From Thalassoroseus pseudoceratinae (lineage in GTDB: Bacteria > Planctomycetota > Planctomycetia > Planctomycetales > Planctomycetaceae), in NCBI RefSeq assembly GCF_011634775.1, contig NZ_JAALXT010000002.1, positions 248,001 through 312,000 of the forward strand: 64,000 nucleotides of DNA, written 5' to 3'. The notes beneath the pieces were generated by a model that saw nothing but the letters and a program-made list of their open reading frames with translations, searched no databases and was not told where the DNA came from. The position numbers were made by a program, and so were the translations under genes. Below, in pieces: positions 54,932-64,000 of the stretch; position 1 is the stretch's first letter; each line of letters opens with the position of its first letter.

Positions 54932-55540
54932 TCAATTCCAAATGGCGTAGGATTTGTCTCGGCCGACGAGTCGTCCGCGTGCAGCCGCAGCGGCGAGTTC
55001 CTCCCCGTATGCGGATGAAACCTTATTCAATCGGTCGAGCCATTCCGAGTCGGATAGTTCGTCGCTCGGTGACACCAATCCCGCGAGCGCGGCGATTGGA
55101 TGCGAACCATCCACAAGTTGTTGAGTCGACTCGTTCGACACACCTTCGCCCCACTGACTCAGCAGACGGTCGGCGTCGGCTCGCACGGTTTCGAGCGGGG
55201 CGAACGACTCACGTTCCTGATGTTCCAGGGCTAACACCGATTCAAGAATCTCGTGCGCAGTTTCGCGGATTGCACAAGCGGCAATATCTTCCGAGACTTG
55301 GGCGAGCGTCGTGGCATCGAGTTCGTCCTCGGTCGGCGTGGATTCTGTGGGGGAGATCCGTTTTCGCAACGTCGCCACCCGGGACCGCAGTTGCCGCAAT
55401 TCGTCGATGAGTTGCAGTGATGGCAGTGACTCGTCAATCGCCAAATCCTCGGCGGCTTGGCGGAGTTCAAGACTTACCCTCGCGGCGAGGGCCTGAATTT
55501 GTCGCAGTTCGTCTTCGAGTTGCGGAATTGATGAAACCAC
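54932..55540 (-). CDS. Coiled-coil protein of unknown function
   Basis: The start is taken at GTG 55540, which has GGAGG upstream; the longer frame to 55753 has an unlikely N-terminus. The resulting 202 residues begin with a long amphipathic helix (PQLEDELRQIQALAARVSLELRQAAEDLA, then IDELRQLRSRVATLRKRI) that should form a coiled coil. It is acidic and has no recognised domain. It is the first gene of the run 55540-50819. Confidence 0.6.
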   Translation of the reverse strand: MVSSIPQLEDELRQIQALAARVSLELRQAAEDLAIDESLPSLQLIDELRQLRSRVATLRKRISPTESTPTEDELDATTLAQVSEDIAACAIRETAHEILESVLALEHQERESFAPLETVRADADRLLSQWGEGVSNESTQQLVDGSHPIAALAGLVSPSDELSDSEWLDRLNKVSSAYGEELAAAAARGRLVGRDKSYAIWN

Positions 55541-55837
55541 AGCGCACCTCCGGGAGCAGTAATGAATCTCGCTGCATTCGATAGAGATAAACACGAATGC
55601 GTGGAGAACCTCATTGCAAATCCCGTACGATCGCGAGACTGGTTTTTGGGTACGCGAAGCCGTTCCGTCAACAAACCGAATTCGCGGTGGGAATTCAACG
55701 ATTGTGCGAGTTGTACGACGGCTTGAAGTTTCGATGAGGGCTACAGCTCTCACGAATGACTTGCTAGTTCGACACCATCACACCCGAAGGTGTTGATTCT
55801 CGGCAACGCACGTGTGGTTTTCGCAGCGCTATCAGTC

Positions 55838-57265
55838 TCAATTCGCATTCGCTGGCGGCGTCGGCGTCCCGAGTTTCGAACTCAGCCAATAGAGTGGCAG
55901 ACCGGCCAAGAGTGGACCCGCCCCGAGCAGGCAGAGTTCTTCGGCCCATGTGATGCTGGAGTACAGCATGTATCCCGATGTGCCGCAAAAAATTAGCGGC
56001 AATAATGGAAATAGTGGGGAGCGAAACGGTCGTGGTAATTCCGGTTCGCGGATTCGCAGCACGATGACCGCAAGACCGCTGAGCAAGAAGAAGCCCCAAA
56101 AAATCGGCGCAGTTGCCGCCACCAAAGCATCAAAGCCACCGCCAAATCGTTCCCACGACACTGCCGACCACCCCGACGTGATCAACGTCTGATCGACTGT
56201 GTTTTTTCCGGCTTGTGTACCCACTGAGAGGACTAACAGAATCGAAATTACACCTTGCACAATGAGTGAAGCCAATGGAGCTTTGTGGTCTTGCGGTTGC
56301 CATGCGAGCCATGCGAACAAACGGTGATCCGCCCCTAAGCTGGCATGAACACGTGAGCCGGTCAAAATCAAGCCGTTGAGTGCGCCGAGCGTGGAAATCA
56401 TGATCAGTACGCACATCACAGCATGCCCAGTCGAGCCGAACTTTGGTTTCAGCACGTCTGCCGCCGGTGCGGAGGATTGTTGAATCCCGGTCCAACCGAG
56501 TCCGTTGATGTACGCGGCGTTGATCAGCAAATAGATCAGTGTGACCAACCCCACACCGCCTAGCAGTGCTTTCGGGATGTTTCGCGCCGGTTCACGAACT
56601 TCGGCCGCCACAAACGCAGCGTCGTTCCAACCGCCATAGGCATAGAGAATCAACACGAATGCCAGTCCGAAATTTGCCGTTTGGCCATCGACCGGCTCGG
56701 CGGCAGTGAGAAGTCCATCACCACCGATCAGTCCACAAACTGCGATCCCGACCAAACCGAGGACCTTCGCGATTGTGAGAACATTCTGAGCCGTCTTGCC
56801 GAAGACCACACCGCCAATGTTGAGCAGTGTCAATCCAATCACAGCCACTAAAGCCGTTAGCACGATTTTATCGGCGGAGAATTCAAACAACGCATTCGCA
56901 TACTCTGCGAAAATGTAAGCCATCGAACCGATACTGCCGGTGAGAATCCCCGTGAGATGGGCCCAACCGAACAAGAATCCGACGATCGGGGCATACGCCC
57001 GTGTCAGATAGACATAGTCCCCACCGGATTTCGGTAGCGATGTGGCAAGTTCCGCGTAGCATAACGCCCCGCAAAACGCGACCAGTCCGCCGACAAGCCA
57101 TACGAGCAGTCCCGCCATCGGCCCGGAGACGCAACTGAACACGAGCGGCGGAACTTTGAAGATCGCCGCACCAACGACGATCCCCACGATCAAACTCGCT
57201 GCATCTTGCCAACGCAGCGTCCGTGATTCCGCAGCGTCATCGTCAGTTTCGGTCCGAGATTCCAT
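55838..57265 (-). CDS. APC-family amino acid permease
   Basis: This 475-residue membrane protein has about twelve helices. The first, AASLIVGIVVGAAIFKVPPLV, contains the G-x-G-x-x-F-type substrate loop of APC transporters (VGAAIF), and CYAELATSLPKSGGDYVYLTRA after helix 3 is the family hallmark. It is 11 bp downstream of the sulfatase on the same strand, so the two are probably co-transcribed. Amino acid or polyamine import is likely, but the substrate is unresolved. Confidence 0.87.
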   Translation of the reverse strand: MESRTETDDDAAESRTLRWQDAASLIVGIVVGAAIFKVPPLVFSCVSGPMAGLLVWLVGGLVAFCGALCYAELATSLPKSGGDYVYLTRAYAPIVGFLFGWAHLTGILTGSIGSMAYIFAEYANALFEFSADKIVLTALVAVIGLTLLNIGGVVFGKTAQNVLTIAKVLGLVGIAVCGLIGGDGLLTAAEPVDGQTANFGLAFVLILYAYGGWNDAAFVAAEVREPARNIPKALLGGVGLVTLIYLLINAAYINGLGWTGIQQSSAPAADVLKPKFGSTGHAVMCVLIMISTLGALNGLILTGSRVHASLGADHRLFAWLAWQPQDHKAPLASLIVQGVISILLVLSVGTQAGKNTVDQTLITSGWSAVSWERFGGGFDALVAATAPIFWGFFLLSGLAVIVLRIREPELPRPFRSPLFPLLPLIFCGTSGYMLYSSITWAEELCLLGAGPLLAGLPLYWLSSKLGTPTPPANAN

Positions 57266-57276
57266 GCGTCATCCAA

Positions 57277-58794
57277 TCAATCTGCGGGAAACTCGCGGAT
57301 GTGACTGTAGCGTTTGTAAGACTCGTAAATGTCACCACCATCGAGCACACGAGGATCACCCGTTCTCCGCAAATACGCTTCGAATTCTTCCCCGAGTTCA
57401 TTTTTGATCGCCGCATACTTTGCATTGTCGGCCAAGTTGATGAGATTCGCCGGATCGTTCTCAATGTCGTACAGTTCGATCTCCGGTCGTTTCTCAACCG
57501 ACCATTCGAAGTACTGTCCAAGTCGCGGATCGGTCCGGTGTTCCCAAAGGAATGTTTTGCTGGGGCAGGCGTCGATGTCGTAGTACCCGAAAACGTCTTT
57601 CTTGAAACCGGCGGGATGACCGGCGGGCCAACGGTTCGGGCGGAAGTTGCGAATGTAGAGGTACTTCGGCGTCCGCATCGCTCGGATGGGATAGGTGCGG
57701 TTGTCGAATCGTGAGGACGAATGTCGTTCGCGAGCCGAGTATGCCCGCACTCGATCTTCGCTGACTTGTCCATCTCGGCGGCTCATCAGCAGATTCAAAA
57801 AGCTCCGTCCGCTCATCACTTTGGGAATCTTCACACCAGCGGCGTGTAGCATTGTTGGTGCGAAGTCGATGAAACCGACGATGTCGATCACATCCCGATC
57901 TGCCGGCACTTTCGCGGGCCAACTCACTGCAAGTGGAGCGTGGATGCCGTATTCGTAACAGTTAGCCTTCGCCCGAGGAAACGGCATGCCGTTGTCTGCG
58001 GTGACAATCACCAGCGTGTTCTCTAACTCGCCGGCTTGCTCCAATTGATCGAGAATCCGCCCAAGATGTTGATCGAACCACTCGATTTCCACATCGTAAT
58101 CAAGGATGTCGCTTCGGATGGTGGGCGTGTCGGGAAGAAACTTTGGCACGAACGCATCCGCAAGAGACTTACCCTGTTCGCGACCGATGCCGTTCTTGTA
58201 ACTCCGATGCGGTTCAGTGGCTCCAAACCAAAAGCAGAACGGTTGATCCGCAGGTTTTTCCTTGAGGAAGTCACTGAAGTTGCTAGCGTAGTCGTTGCTG
58301 GAGATGCCCGGCGGCGACTTCATTTTCCGCTTCTGCCAAGCCGGTCCAGCTGGATTGCGTTTGCGTCCGCTGACTTTGTAGTTGCCCGGTCCCCAACCTT
58401 TGCCGGTGTAGCCGACGAAATAACCGGCGTCTTCGAGGATGTCGGGGTAGACCGTGAACTTCTGCGGGAATGAACTCGCGTGTGTGCCGGCTTGCTCCAA
58501 CTCCCACGTGTTTCGACCAGTCAGCAACGCCGCCCGCGACGGACTACAGCCCGGCGACGCACAGAATGCATTGTGGAACAGCACACCCGACTTCGCCACC
58601 CGATCGAATGCAGGGGTTTGAATGTCGGTTGTGCCATACGCACTGGCGTAGGGGTAGGATTGGTCGTCGGAAATCGCCAAGAGAATGTTGGGCGGTTTCT
58701 CGGCCGCTTCACTCACGGAACCGCAACAGCATAGCCAAGCCATACTGCAAGACATCAAACCGAACAGAACCAACCTCACACGACGAGCCATCAT
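57277..58794 (-). CDS. Secreted sulfatase
   Basis: The 505-residue protein has a signal peptide (FGLMSCSMAWLCCCGSVSEA) and a full sulfatase fold. PNILLAISDDQSYPYASAYG gives the metal Asp pair. CSPSRAALLTGR near residue 85 contains the Cys of the C-x-P-S-R motif, which must be converted to formylglycine. NTLVIVTADNGMPFPRAKAN carries the later metal Asp/Asn. The sequence style resembles heparan N-sulfatase (SGSH) relatives. No formylglycine-generating enzyme is adjacent. It is co-directional with the permease. Confidence 0.92.
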   Translation of the reverse strand: MMARRVRLVLFGLMSCSMAWLCCCGSVSEAAEKPPNILLAISDDQSYPYASAYGTTDIQTPAFDRVAKSGVLFHNAFCASPGCSPSRAALLTGRNTWELEQAGTHASSFPQKFTVYPDILEDAGYFVGYTGKGWGPGNYKVSGRKRNPAGPAWQKRKMKSPPGISSNDYASNFSDFLKEKPADQPFCFWFGATEPHRSYKNGIGREQGKSLADAFVPKFLPDTPTIRSDILDYDVEIEWFDQHLGRILDQLEQAGELENTLVIVTADNGMPFPRAKANCYEYGIHAPLAVSWPAKVPADRDVIDIVGFIDFAPTMLHAAGVKIPKVMSGRSFLNLLMSRRDGQVSEDRVRAYSARERHSSSRFDNRTYPIRAMRTPKYLYIRNFRPNRWPAGHPAGFKKDVFGYYDIDACPSKTFLWEHRTDPRLGQYFEWSVEKRPEIELYDIENDPANLINLADNAKYAAIKNELGEEFEAYLRRTGDPRVLDGGDIYESYKRYSHIREFPAD

Positions 58795-58938
58795 CGCGTC
58801 CTTTCCGAAAGGGCGAGCGAATTGAATGGCTCCGTTCTACCCGGTTCCCGAGTCAATTCCTAGTGGTCCCACTTGAGTCGGACTACTGAAACATTTGTCA
58901 GAACAACGCGGTGTTTGGAAGGCTGTCCGATCGTGATC

Positions 58939-59142
58939 TTACGAGCGGTCCGCAACGTCAGCGGCATCGACGCGGTATTGGTTGTCGAGCAGGACGACTT
59001 GGCATTCGTCAATCACTTCACGTCGAGTCACCTTGTATCGCCCCGGCGGTAGAGTCACCGGCAAAGCGGTCCCTACCTGAAATCCGGACACGTATCGAGT
59101 TAAAATACATTCTGTGTTGGCAGCGGTGTTGAGCGCAATCAT
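58939..59142 (-). CDS. Small hypothetical protein
   Basis: A 67-residue frame from ATG 59142. It has a plausible fold-forming composition (PPGRYKVTRREVIDECQVVLL, DNQYRVDAADVADRS) and no signal peptide. It lies alone upstream of the sulfatase on the same strand, with 144 bp between. I do not recognise it. Confidence 0.4.
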   Translation of the reverse strand: MIALNTAANTECILTRYVSGFQVGTALPVTLPPGRYKVTRREVIDECQVVLLDNQYRVDAADVADRS

Positions 59143-59627
59143 CGTGAGTTGAGCGTTTTTTAGGAATTTTTTCGAATTTCAAATCCGAATCGTGCGGGCG
59201 ATCGTTACCGAAATTCGATGAAAGTGGGTAATTGAGTTAGACTCTCGCGATAATAGCTCTCAATCGGTTGTCCGAATGGACGATCTCAATCGTGAGTCAT
59301 CGGAGAGAAGTTGTATTATCGGAGCGAAGCCGGCGGCCCAGCCACTCGGAATTGAGCGGTCAGGCAACTTCATCCATACGTCGATCAACGTGTTGATGAA
59401 ATTGTTCCTCATTTAATCATTCGAGACCAGTCGTCACGACCGATAATTTCGCGTTTTTACCTCATGACGTTCTTCACTCATGAAGGTTCATGCGAAAATT
59501 TCGAATTTTAACGTCATAGTTTGAGTATGGACAATGCGTTCACGTAGTCTCATACCTTTTTGAATCGCCCCGATGGGAATGTTGCCTTGGGGACCGATTG
59601 AATGGTTCGTAGTGAAATGATGGTTCG
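59143..59627. other. AT-rich intergenic region
   Basis: About 485 bp, visibly richer in A and T than its surroundings, between divergent genes. It must hold the hemD promoter. No gene, RNA or clear operator could be supported. Confidence 0.45.
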
Positions 59628-60440
59628 ATGAAACCGGAAAAACCGATCCGAATTTGTAGTTTTGAAAGCCGCCGACGAAATGAGATGCATTCCCTGATTG
59701 AGCGATTTGGGGGCGATGCGACGGTGGCTCCCTCAATGCGGGAAGTTCCGTTGGAGGAGAACGCTAACGTGTTCGCCTTTGCGGAGCAACTCTTAGCCGG
59801 TCAGATCAACGTGGTTGTTTTTATGACCGGTGTGGGAGCTCGTGCACTGCTGGAGACTTGGAAAATCCGTTACGAAGCGGACCGACTATTCAAAGAGTTG
59901 GAAGCAACGACGGTTGTCGTGCGTGGCCCGAAGCCGATGACGGTGCTGCGGGAATGGGGCGTGGGAATCGATCATCGCGTGCCGGAGCCGAACACTTGGC
60001 GGGAGTTGCTGGAAACCCTCGACGAGAATGTTGCCCTCGCCGGTAGCACGATTGCCATTCAAGAATACGGTGAGCCAAACGAGGAACTGTATGAAGCCCT
60101 CAGAAATCGGAACGCGACCGTCGTGCCGGTCCCGGTTTATAAATGGGCGTTCCCGGAAGACACCGGACCGCTCAAAGATGCCATCCGCCGCACAATCGCT
60201 GGCGACTTTCAGGTTCTGATGTTCACCAGCGCTCAGCAAATCGTCAATACACTTCGAGCCGCCGCGGACGAGGGACTCGAAGACGATTTTCGGTCAGCGG
60301 CCAACAACACTCTCATTGCTTCGATCGGTCCGACGGCGACCGAGCGGTTGCAAACCCTGGGGTTTCAGGTCGATGTCGAAGCCTCCCCGCCGAAAATGGG
60401 ACCGCTCGTGCGAGCCGCCATCGAAACCGCTCAAAACTAG
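59628..60440 (+). CDS. hemD: Uroporphyrinogen-III synthase
   Basis: This 270-residue HemD-family protein cyclises hydroxymethylbilane to uroporphyrinogen III in haem synthesis. The sequence is poorly conserved in the family, but two bilobal halves are visible: FESRRRNEMHSLIERFGG with VVVFMTGVGARALLET, then LAGSTIAIQEYGEPNEELYEAL with QVLMFTSAQQIVNTLRA and a terminal TLIASIGPTATERLQTLGFQVDVEASPPKM. The last block is the best identifier. It precedes the zinc-ribbon gene by 60 bp. Length is typical (250-270). Confidence 0.88.
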   Translation: MKPEKPIRICSFESRRRNEMHSLIERFGGDATVAPSMREVPLEENANVFAFAEQLLAGQINVVVFMTGVGARALLETWKIRYEADRLFKELEATTVVVRGPKPMTVLREWGVGIDHRVPEPNTWRELLETLDENVALAGSTIAIQEYGEPNEELYEALRNRNATVVPVPVYKWAFPEDTGPLKDAIRRTIAGDFQVLMFTSAQQIVNTLRAAADEGLEDDFRSAANNTLIASIGPTATERLQTLGFQVDVEASPPKMGPLVRAAIETAQN

Positions 60441-60500
60441 TCGAAATGTCTAACACGCATGAAGTTTTCATTACAGAGCATGTTCTCCCGAGGTTCTCAG

Positions 60501-61298
60501 ATGCAGCGATGTCCGGAGTGTGATGAACCCGTCGACTCAGATGCCATCAACATGAAGGAAGGTGTCGCACTCTGCGAGGGGTGTCGTCAGCTGATACCGC
60601 TTTCCGAACTTCGTCTGAGCGAACGCTCGATTCAAGAGATTCTCGATCAACAACCAATCGGTTGCATGGTTGTCGACAACGGATTTCAAACGGTGGTGAC
60701 GACCTCGCTCCGGTCGATTTCTGGGTTCATCACAACGACCGGAATCGCGTTGTTCTGGAACGGTATCGTCTCGGTGTTTGTTCTGGTTGCGTTGGCGGGA
60801 CTCTACAGCAATTTGATCGGACCGGTGCCCGAATGGTTTCCGGCGCCTGGCGTAGAGAATGGTCAGCCCATCATGAACGATGAGGCGATGGGACTCGGCA
60901 CAACATTGTTTCTGTGCGTGTTCCTGATTCCATTTGTCACCATCGGAATCGGAATCATTTGGAGTGCGTTACTCAGTTTGATCGGCCGAGTCGATGTGGT
61001 TTGCGACGGCAGCCGTTCCCACGTAGCGACGGGTATTCCGATCATTTCTTGGAAGCGACGCTTCAACGCCAAACAAGTTCGCGAGGTCGTTCAGTCTCGC
61101 ACGCGATGGCAGAGTAACGAGGGGGAGAATCGGGAGATCAAGATTGTCGCGGATCAGACCATCAAGTTTGGTGCGATGCTCTCGGAGAGCCGCATGGAAT
61201 GGATGTGCGTGGTGCTCAAAGAAATTTTGCTGAAACCTGCGGTCGATCGTTATGACTTCGAAACCGCAGAGATGTCGGACTTCCCCGAAACCGCATGA
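60501..61298 (+). CDS. Zinc-ribbon membrane protein
   Basis: I start at ATG 60501, which has GAGG seven bases upstream; ATG 60459 would add 14 residues. The 265-residue protein begins with a Cys4 zinc ribbon (CPECDEPVDSD ... LCEGC). Two membrane helices follow (GIALFWNGIVSVFVLVALAGLY and LGTTLFLCVFLIPFVTIGIGIIW). A soluble C-terminal domain has alternating charged and beta segments (RNAKQVREVV-like region, NREIKIVADQTIKFGAML). No function is recognised. It may be co-transcribed with hemD. Confidence 0.65.
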   Translation: MQRCPECDEPVDSDAINMKEGVALCEGCRQLIPLSELRLSERSIQEILDQQPIGCMVVDNGFQTVVTTSLRSISGFITTTGIALFWNGIVSVFVLVALAGLYSNLIGPVPEWFPAPGVENGQPIMNDEAMGLGTTLFLCVFLIPFVTIGIGIIWSALLSLIGRVDVVCDGSRSHVATGIPIISWKRRFNAKQVREVVQSRTRWQSNEGENREIKIVADQTIKFGAMLSESRMEWMCVVLKEILLKPAVDRYDFETAEMSDFPETA

Positions 61299-61341
61299 CG
61301 GTCATTTGCACGCGGTCGGGGGAAGTGCGTATCAGGTTTCG

Positions 61342-62673
61342 TTACCCTTTGGGTTTTACGTTTTGCCGTTCGCCATTGTTCGATTTCACGCGACGACGCT
61401 TTCGTTTTCCGGCTGAGTTGCCCGCCGAGTTGTTCTTCGATGGGCCGGACGACTGCCACCGGTTGCGTCGCGGTTTGGACTTCGGATTGCCTTGGCGGTT
61501 TCCGGACCGATCGTCTTTGGAAGTCGGCCCGTTTTCCGGTTGCGGCTCGCCGTTGACCATCAGAAGTCGTCGGCCGATGAGTCGTTCAATCGCCCGCAGT
61601 TCCCGACGTTCGCCCGCACTGCAAAACGAAACCGCCATGCCCTCGGCACCGGCTCGTCCAGTCCGACCGATCCGGTGGACGTAGTTTTCCGGCTCCAATG
61701 GCAAGTCGAAGTTGACGACGTGTGTGATGCCGTCCACATCGAGACCGCGAGCGGCAACATCGGTCGCCACCAAGACTTTCACACGGCTGCGACGGAATTC
61801 ATCCAAGGCTCGCTGACGGGCATTTTGGGATTTGTTACCGTGAATTGCCGTCGCTCGAATTCCCTGTCGCAAAAGCTTCTCGGCAACTGTATTCGCCGAC
61901 CGCTTTGTTTTCGTGAACACAACCGCTCGTTCTACATCGGGAGCTTCGAGCAAGTTCTTGAGCAACTCACGTTTGCCACCATGCTCGACAAAAGCCACCC
62001 GCTGATCGATCATGTCAACGCTGGATGATGGTGGATCAACACTGACCGTCACCGGATCATTCAGCAATTGTTTTGTCAGTTCCATGATCTTCGGAGACAA
62101 TGTCGCGGAGAAAAACAGCGACTGACGCTCCTCTGGCAACTCACGAATAATCCGTTTCAGTGCCGGCAGAAAACCCATGTCGAGCATCCGGTCGGCTTCA
62201 TCAAGGACAAAGGCTTCCAACTGATCGAGTTGGACATGCCCTTGGTCCAGTAGGTCAATCAACCGACCAGGCGTCGCCACAACCACATGCACCCCGCGGT
62301 CGAGCGACCGGACTTGCGAGTGTTGACTCACGCCACCGTAAATCACGGCTTGACGATAATGGACAAATTGGCCGTACGTTTTGAAACTCTCTGCGATTTG
62401 CAGGGCTAGTTCGCGTGTCGGCGACAACACCAAGACTCGCGGAGTTCCCGTTTGAGCCCGTCGGGGTTTGGTCGCCAATTGATGCAAAATGGGCAGGGCG
62501 AACGCGGCGGTTTTGCCGGTCCCCGTTTGAGCGGAACCAATCACATCACGGCCTTGGAGCAAGTGAGGAATTGCTTGGGCCTGAATGGGAGTTGGGGTTT
62601 GATAGTTCTCGGCCAGAAGTGCCTTTTGAATTGATTTGTCTAAGTCCAGATCGGCAAACGTTTTAATATTCAA
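61342..62673 (-). CDS. rhlE: DEAD-box RNA helicase (RhlE type)
   Basis: A 443-residue ATP-dependent RNA helicase. All core motifs are present: Q motif PTPIQAQAIPHLLQG, motif I SAQTGTGKT, Ia PTRELALQ, II VLDEADRMLDMGF, III SATLSP, V ATDVAARGLD and VI HRIGRTGRAG. The Lys/Arg-rich C-terminal tail (about 60 residues, ending KRKRRRVKSNNGERQNVKPKG) is typical of RhlE and probably binds RNA. It may unwind structured RNA and help ribosome assembly or cold adaptation. It stands alone. Confidence 0.95.
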   Translation of the reverse strand: MNIKTFADLDLDKSIQKALLAENYQTPTPIQAQAIPHLLQGRDVIGSAQTGTGKTAAFALPILHQLATKPRRAQTGTPRVLVLSPTRELALQIAESFKTYGQFVHYRQAVIYGGVSQHSQVRSLDRGVHVVVATPGRLIDLLDQGHVQLDQLEAFVLDEADRMLDMGFLPALKRIIRELPEERQSLFFSATLSPKIMELTKQLLNDPVTVSVDPPSSSVDMIDQRVAFVEHGGKRELLKNLLEAPDVERAVVFTKTKRSANTVAEKLLRQGIRATAIHGNKSQNARQRALDEFRRSRVKVLVATDVAARGLDVDGITHVVNFDLPLEPENYVHRIGRTGRAGAEGMAVSFCSAGERRELRAIERLIGRRLLMVNGEPQPENGPTSKDDRSGNRQGNPKSKPRRNRWQSSGPSKNNSAGNSAGKRKRRRVKSNNGERQNVKPKG

Positions 62674-63387
62674 GTGCAGTACCTAAAAATTCTTTGTGGG
62701 TAGGGACAGTGGTTGTCTTGTGACTAGCCGCGAATCTCGACGGGGTCGTAGATATCGAGCGAAGGTCGTCACATTTCGGCGACAAAACCAAGCGGTTATT
62801 GAGTAGCCAGGGCGTTATGACACGGCGGCGGTGGATTCACGTCATCTCTTTAATTGCCACCAATACGCCCAACTGAGGGAATGGACCGTGCTCAAAGAAC
62901 TCGCTGTTGTCTCTGGGGGTTGAGGGAATCGACCTTTCGTACGGTCGCCCATCCAAACACCCCGGCAGGCCCACGGAACTTGGTTCGCAAAAACGACCAA
63001 CCAAGCCCAAAAACAATCTGAAAACAACTCGGAATCAAGAACTGTAAGGAATGAACATCTCAAAGGACGCGTCAACTGTGTTCCAGATTTCCAATACGGT
63101 GAATGCACCGAATCGCCGTCGCATTGTAAGGCTGGAACTCATCACGCCTAGAGCAGAACTCGATATTCTCTCGACTTTCCCGAAGAATTCATATCTTGGG
63201 AACGATTGCTGGGAACAAATGGCTATTGCTTGGGCAATCAGAGTGAAGACCGTTCACATCAGTCTCATCTGGCTGGGATCACAATTTGCATGGAGTGACG
63301 AGTTTGTGCTGACTGAATTGGTCGGCGTCGTGGTTTCCTGGTCGTTTTGAAGCCACCGTCGATTGAAAATCGATCATGTTGCGGCGG
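62674..63387. other. Long intergenic region without a convincing gene
   Basis: About 710 bp between the divergent helicase and EgtB genes. Two open frames (62842-63108 minus, 63051-63350 plus) lack ribosome-binding sites, signal peptides and recognisable domains. A decayed gene or an RNA is possible but not shown. Confidence 0.45.
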
Positions 63388-63415
63388 TTGCCAACTCCTG
63401 CCCGTTGAATAAGAT
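63388..63415 (+). promoter_or_regulatory. Candidate promoter for egtB
   Basis: TTGCCA (63388-63393) and TAAGAT (63410-63415) are 16 bp apart, about 50 bp before the ATG at 63468. Confidence 0.4.
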
Positions 63416-63467
63416 AGGCTCAGCGGACTGTGCCGCCATTCCGAATCCTATGAGGAATTCCCCGCCG

Positions 63468-64000
63468 ATGTCCCGATCCCGCGCGACTCGACCTGCGTCA
63501 CTTTCCGACCCGTCACGGATTGTTTCTCAAGATACCAGCCAACAAAACGCGGCTTACCGACGAATCCGAGGCTTCACAGAACAGCTGACGGAACCACTCT
63601 CACCGGAAGATTGTGTCGTCCAATCCATGCCGGATGCCAGTCCCGCGAAGTGGCATTTGGCTCATACCACGTGGTTTTTCGAGACGTTCATTCTCCGAGC
63701 TGATCCCAACTACCAGCCCTATCATCCGCAGTTTTCGTACTTATTCAATTCGTATTACAACGGCGTAGGCGATCGGCACGCGCGTCCGAAACGAGGACTG
63801 CTGACACGACCAAGTTTGGGAGATGTCTACGCCTACCGGGAAGTCGTCGATGACGCGGTTTCGGAGCAGATTGACGCCGGTTTGTCGGAGGAATTGACCG
63901 AAATCCTCGAAATCGGTCTCAATCACGAACAGCAGCATCAGGAGTTGTTGCTCACCGACGTGAAACACCTGCTTTCGTGTAATCCAATTTTGCCGACCTA
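63468..64000 (+). CDS. egtB: Ergothioneine biosynthesis protein EgtB, N-terminal part (3' end outside window)
   Basis: The frame runs from ATG 63468 (ATG 63450 in frame is an alternative) to the end of the window, giving 177 residues. EgtB is the iron-dependent sulfoxide synthase that joins hercynine with a thiol to make ergothioneine. The DinB-like N-terminal domain is seen: [28 protein letters not shown], and the iron-ligand motif [18 protein letters not shown] (HX3HXE). The C-terminal formylglycine-enzyme-like domain is cut off. Its partner EgtD would be expected nearby downstream. Confidence 0.92.
   Translation, partial: MSRSRATRPASLSDPSRIVSQDTSQQNAAYRRIRGFTEQLTEPLSPEDCVVQSMPDASPAKWHLAHTTWFFETFILRADPNYQPYHPQFSYLFNSYYNGVGDRHARPKRGLLTRPSLGDVYAYREVVDDAVSEQIDAGLSEELTEILEIGLNHEQQHQELLLTDVKHLLSCNPILPT

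Noticed and set aside
63051-63350. 99-aa frame between the helicase and egtB
   Set aside because: No ribosome-binding site, signal, or recognisable domain; it could be chance in a 700-bp gap.

Overview
This window reads as chromosomal DNA from a planctomycete, most likely of the order Planctomycetales. The strongest pointers are families expanded in that group: a DUF1549/DUF1501 pair followed by a WD40 protein, a DUF1559 protein, several PQQ-type beta-propellers, a sulfatase, a protein kinase with the planctomycete N-terminal extension, a topoisomerase I with a lysine-rich tail, and a tetrahydromethanopterin biosynthesis gene beside DUF447. I see no phage, insertion sequence, CRISPR array or rRNA. 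It looks like core plus lineage-specific chromosome rather than an acquired island.

Layout. 1-4.7 kb: end of a Gfo/Idh/MocA oxidoreductase, metY, a sialate O-acetylesterase-like hydrolase, two small lipoproteins and a secretin-domain protein. 4.7-11 kb: topA, a PilZ-like protein, an RDD-SpoIIM pair and a CinA-type amidohydrolase. 11-16 kb: the DUF1549-DUF1501-WD40 operon and a double GNAT. 16-21 kb: hemL, a HAD phosphatase, a probably PPi-dependent phosphofructokinase and a glutamine amidotransferase-like protein. 21-27 kb: a GNAT-DUF447-RFAP synthase cluster (one-carbon cofactor synthesis), the DUF1559 protein and two exported proteins. 27-32 kb: PhyH dioxygenase, ferredoxin, nitrilase-family amidohydrolase, a PQQ propeller and ribBA. 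32-39.8 kb: pepP-accB-accC, a Minf_1886-like gene with a membrane protein, a DDAH-like hydrolase, a STAS/RsbW-type pair and tRNA-Asn. 40-48 kb: an alkylsulfatase-like hydrolase under a MarR regulator, a propeller/TPR pair, a lipase-like hydrolase, ctpA and a cold-shock gene. 48-55.5 kb: a basic HTH-like protein, a Ser/Thr kinase, a SlyD-like FKBP and a four-gene run of unrecognised or TPR proteins. 55.8-64 kb: an APC permease with a sulfatase, hemD, a zinc-ribbon membrane protein, an RhlE helicase and the start of egtB.

Four things deserve a second look. (1) A 94-95 bp structured repeat occurs twice, each time supplying the stop codon of a minus-strand gene. (2) A 33-bp near-palindrome covers the promoter of the marR-alkylsulfatase operon. 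(3) The run of unknown genes at 50.8-55.5 kb, next to a kinase and an FKBP, is the best candidate here for an undescribed system. (4) The promoter of the small basic protein at 48.4 kb carries a palindrome in its spacer and tandem repeats just upstream.

All functional names come from reading motifs and overall family resemblance by eye; no database search was run. Start codons were shifted where an internal ATG or GTG with a better ribosome-binding site or signal peptide was visible.
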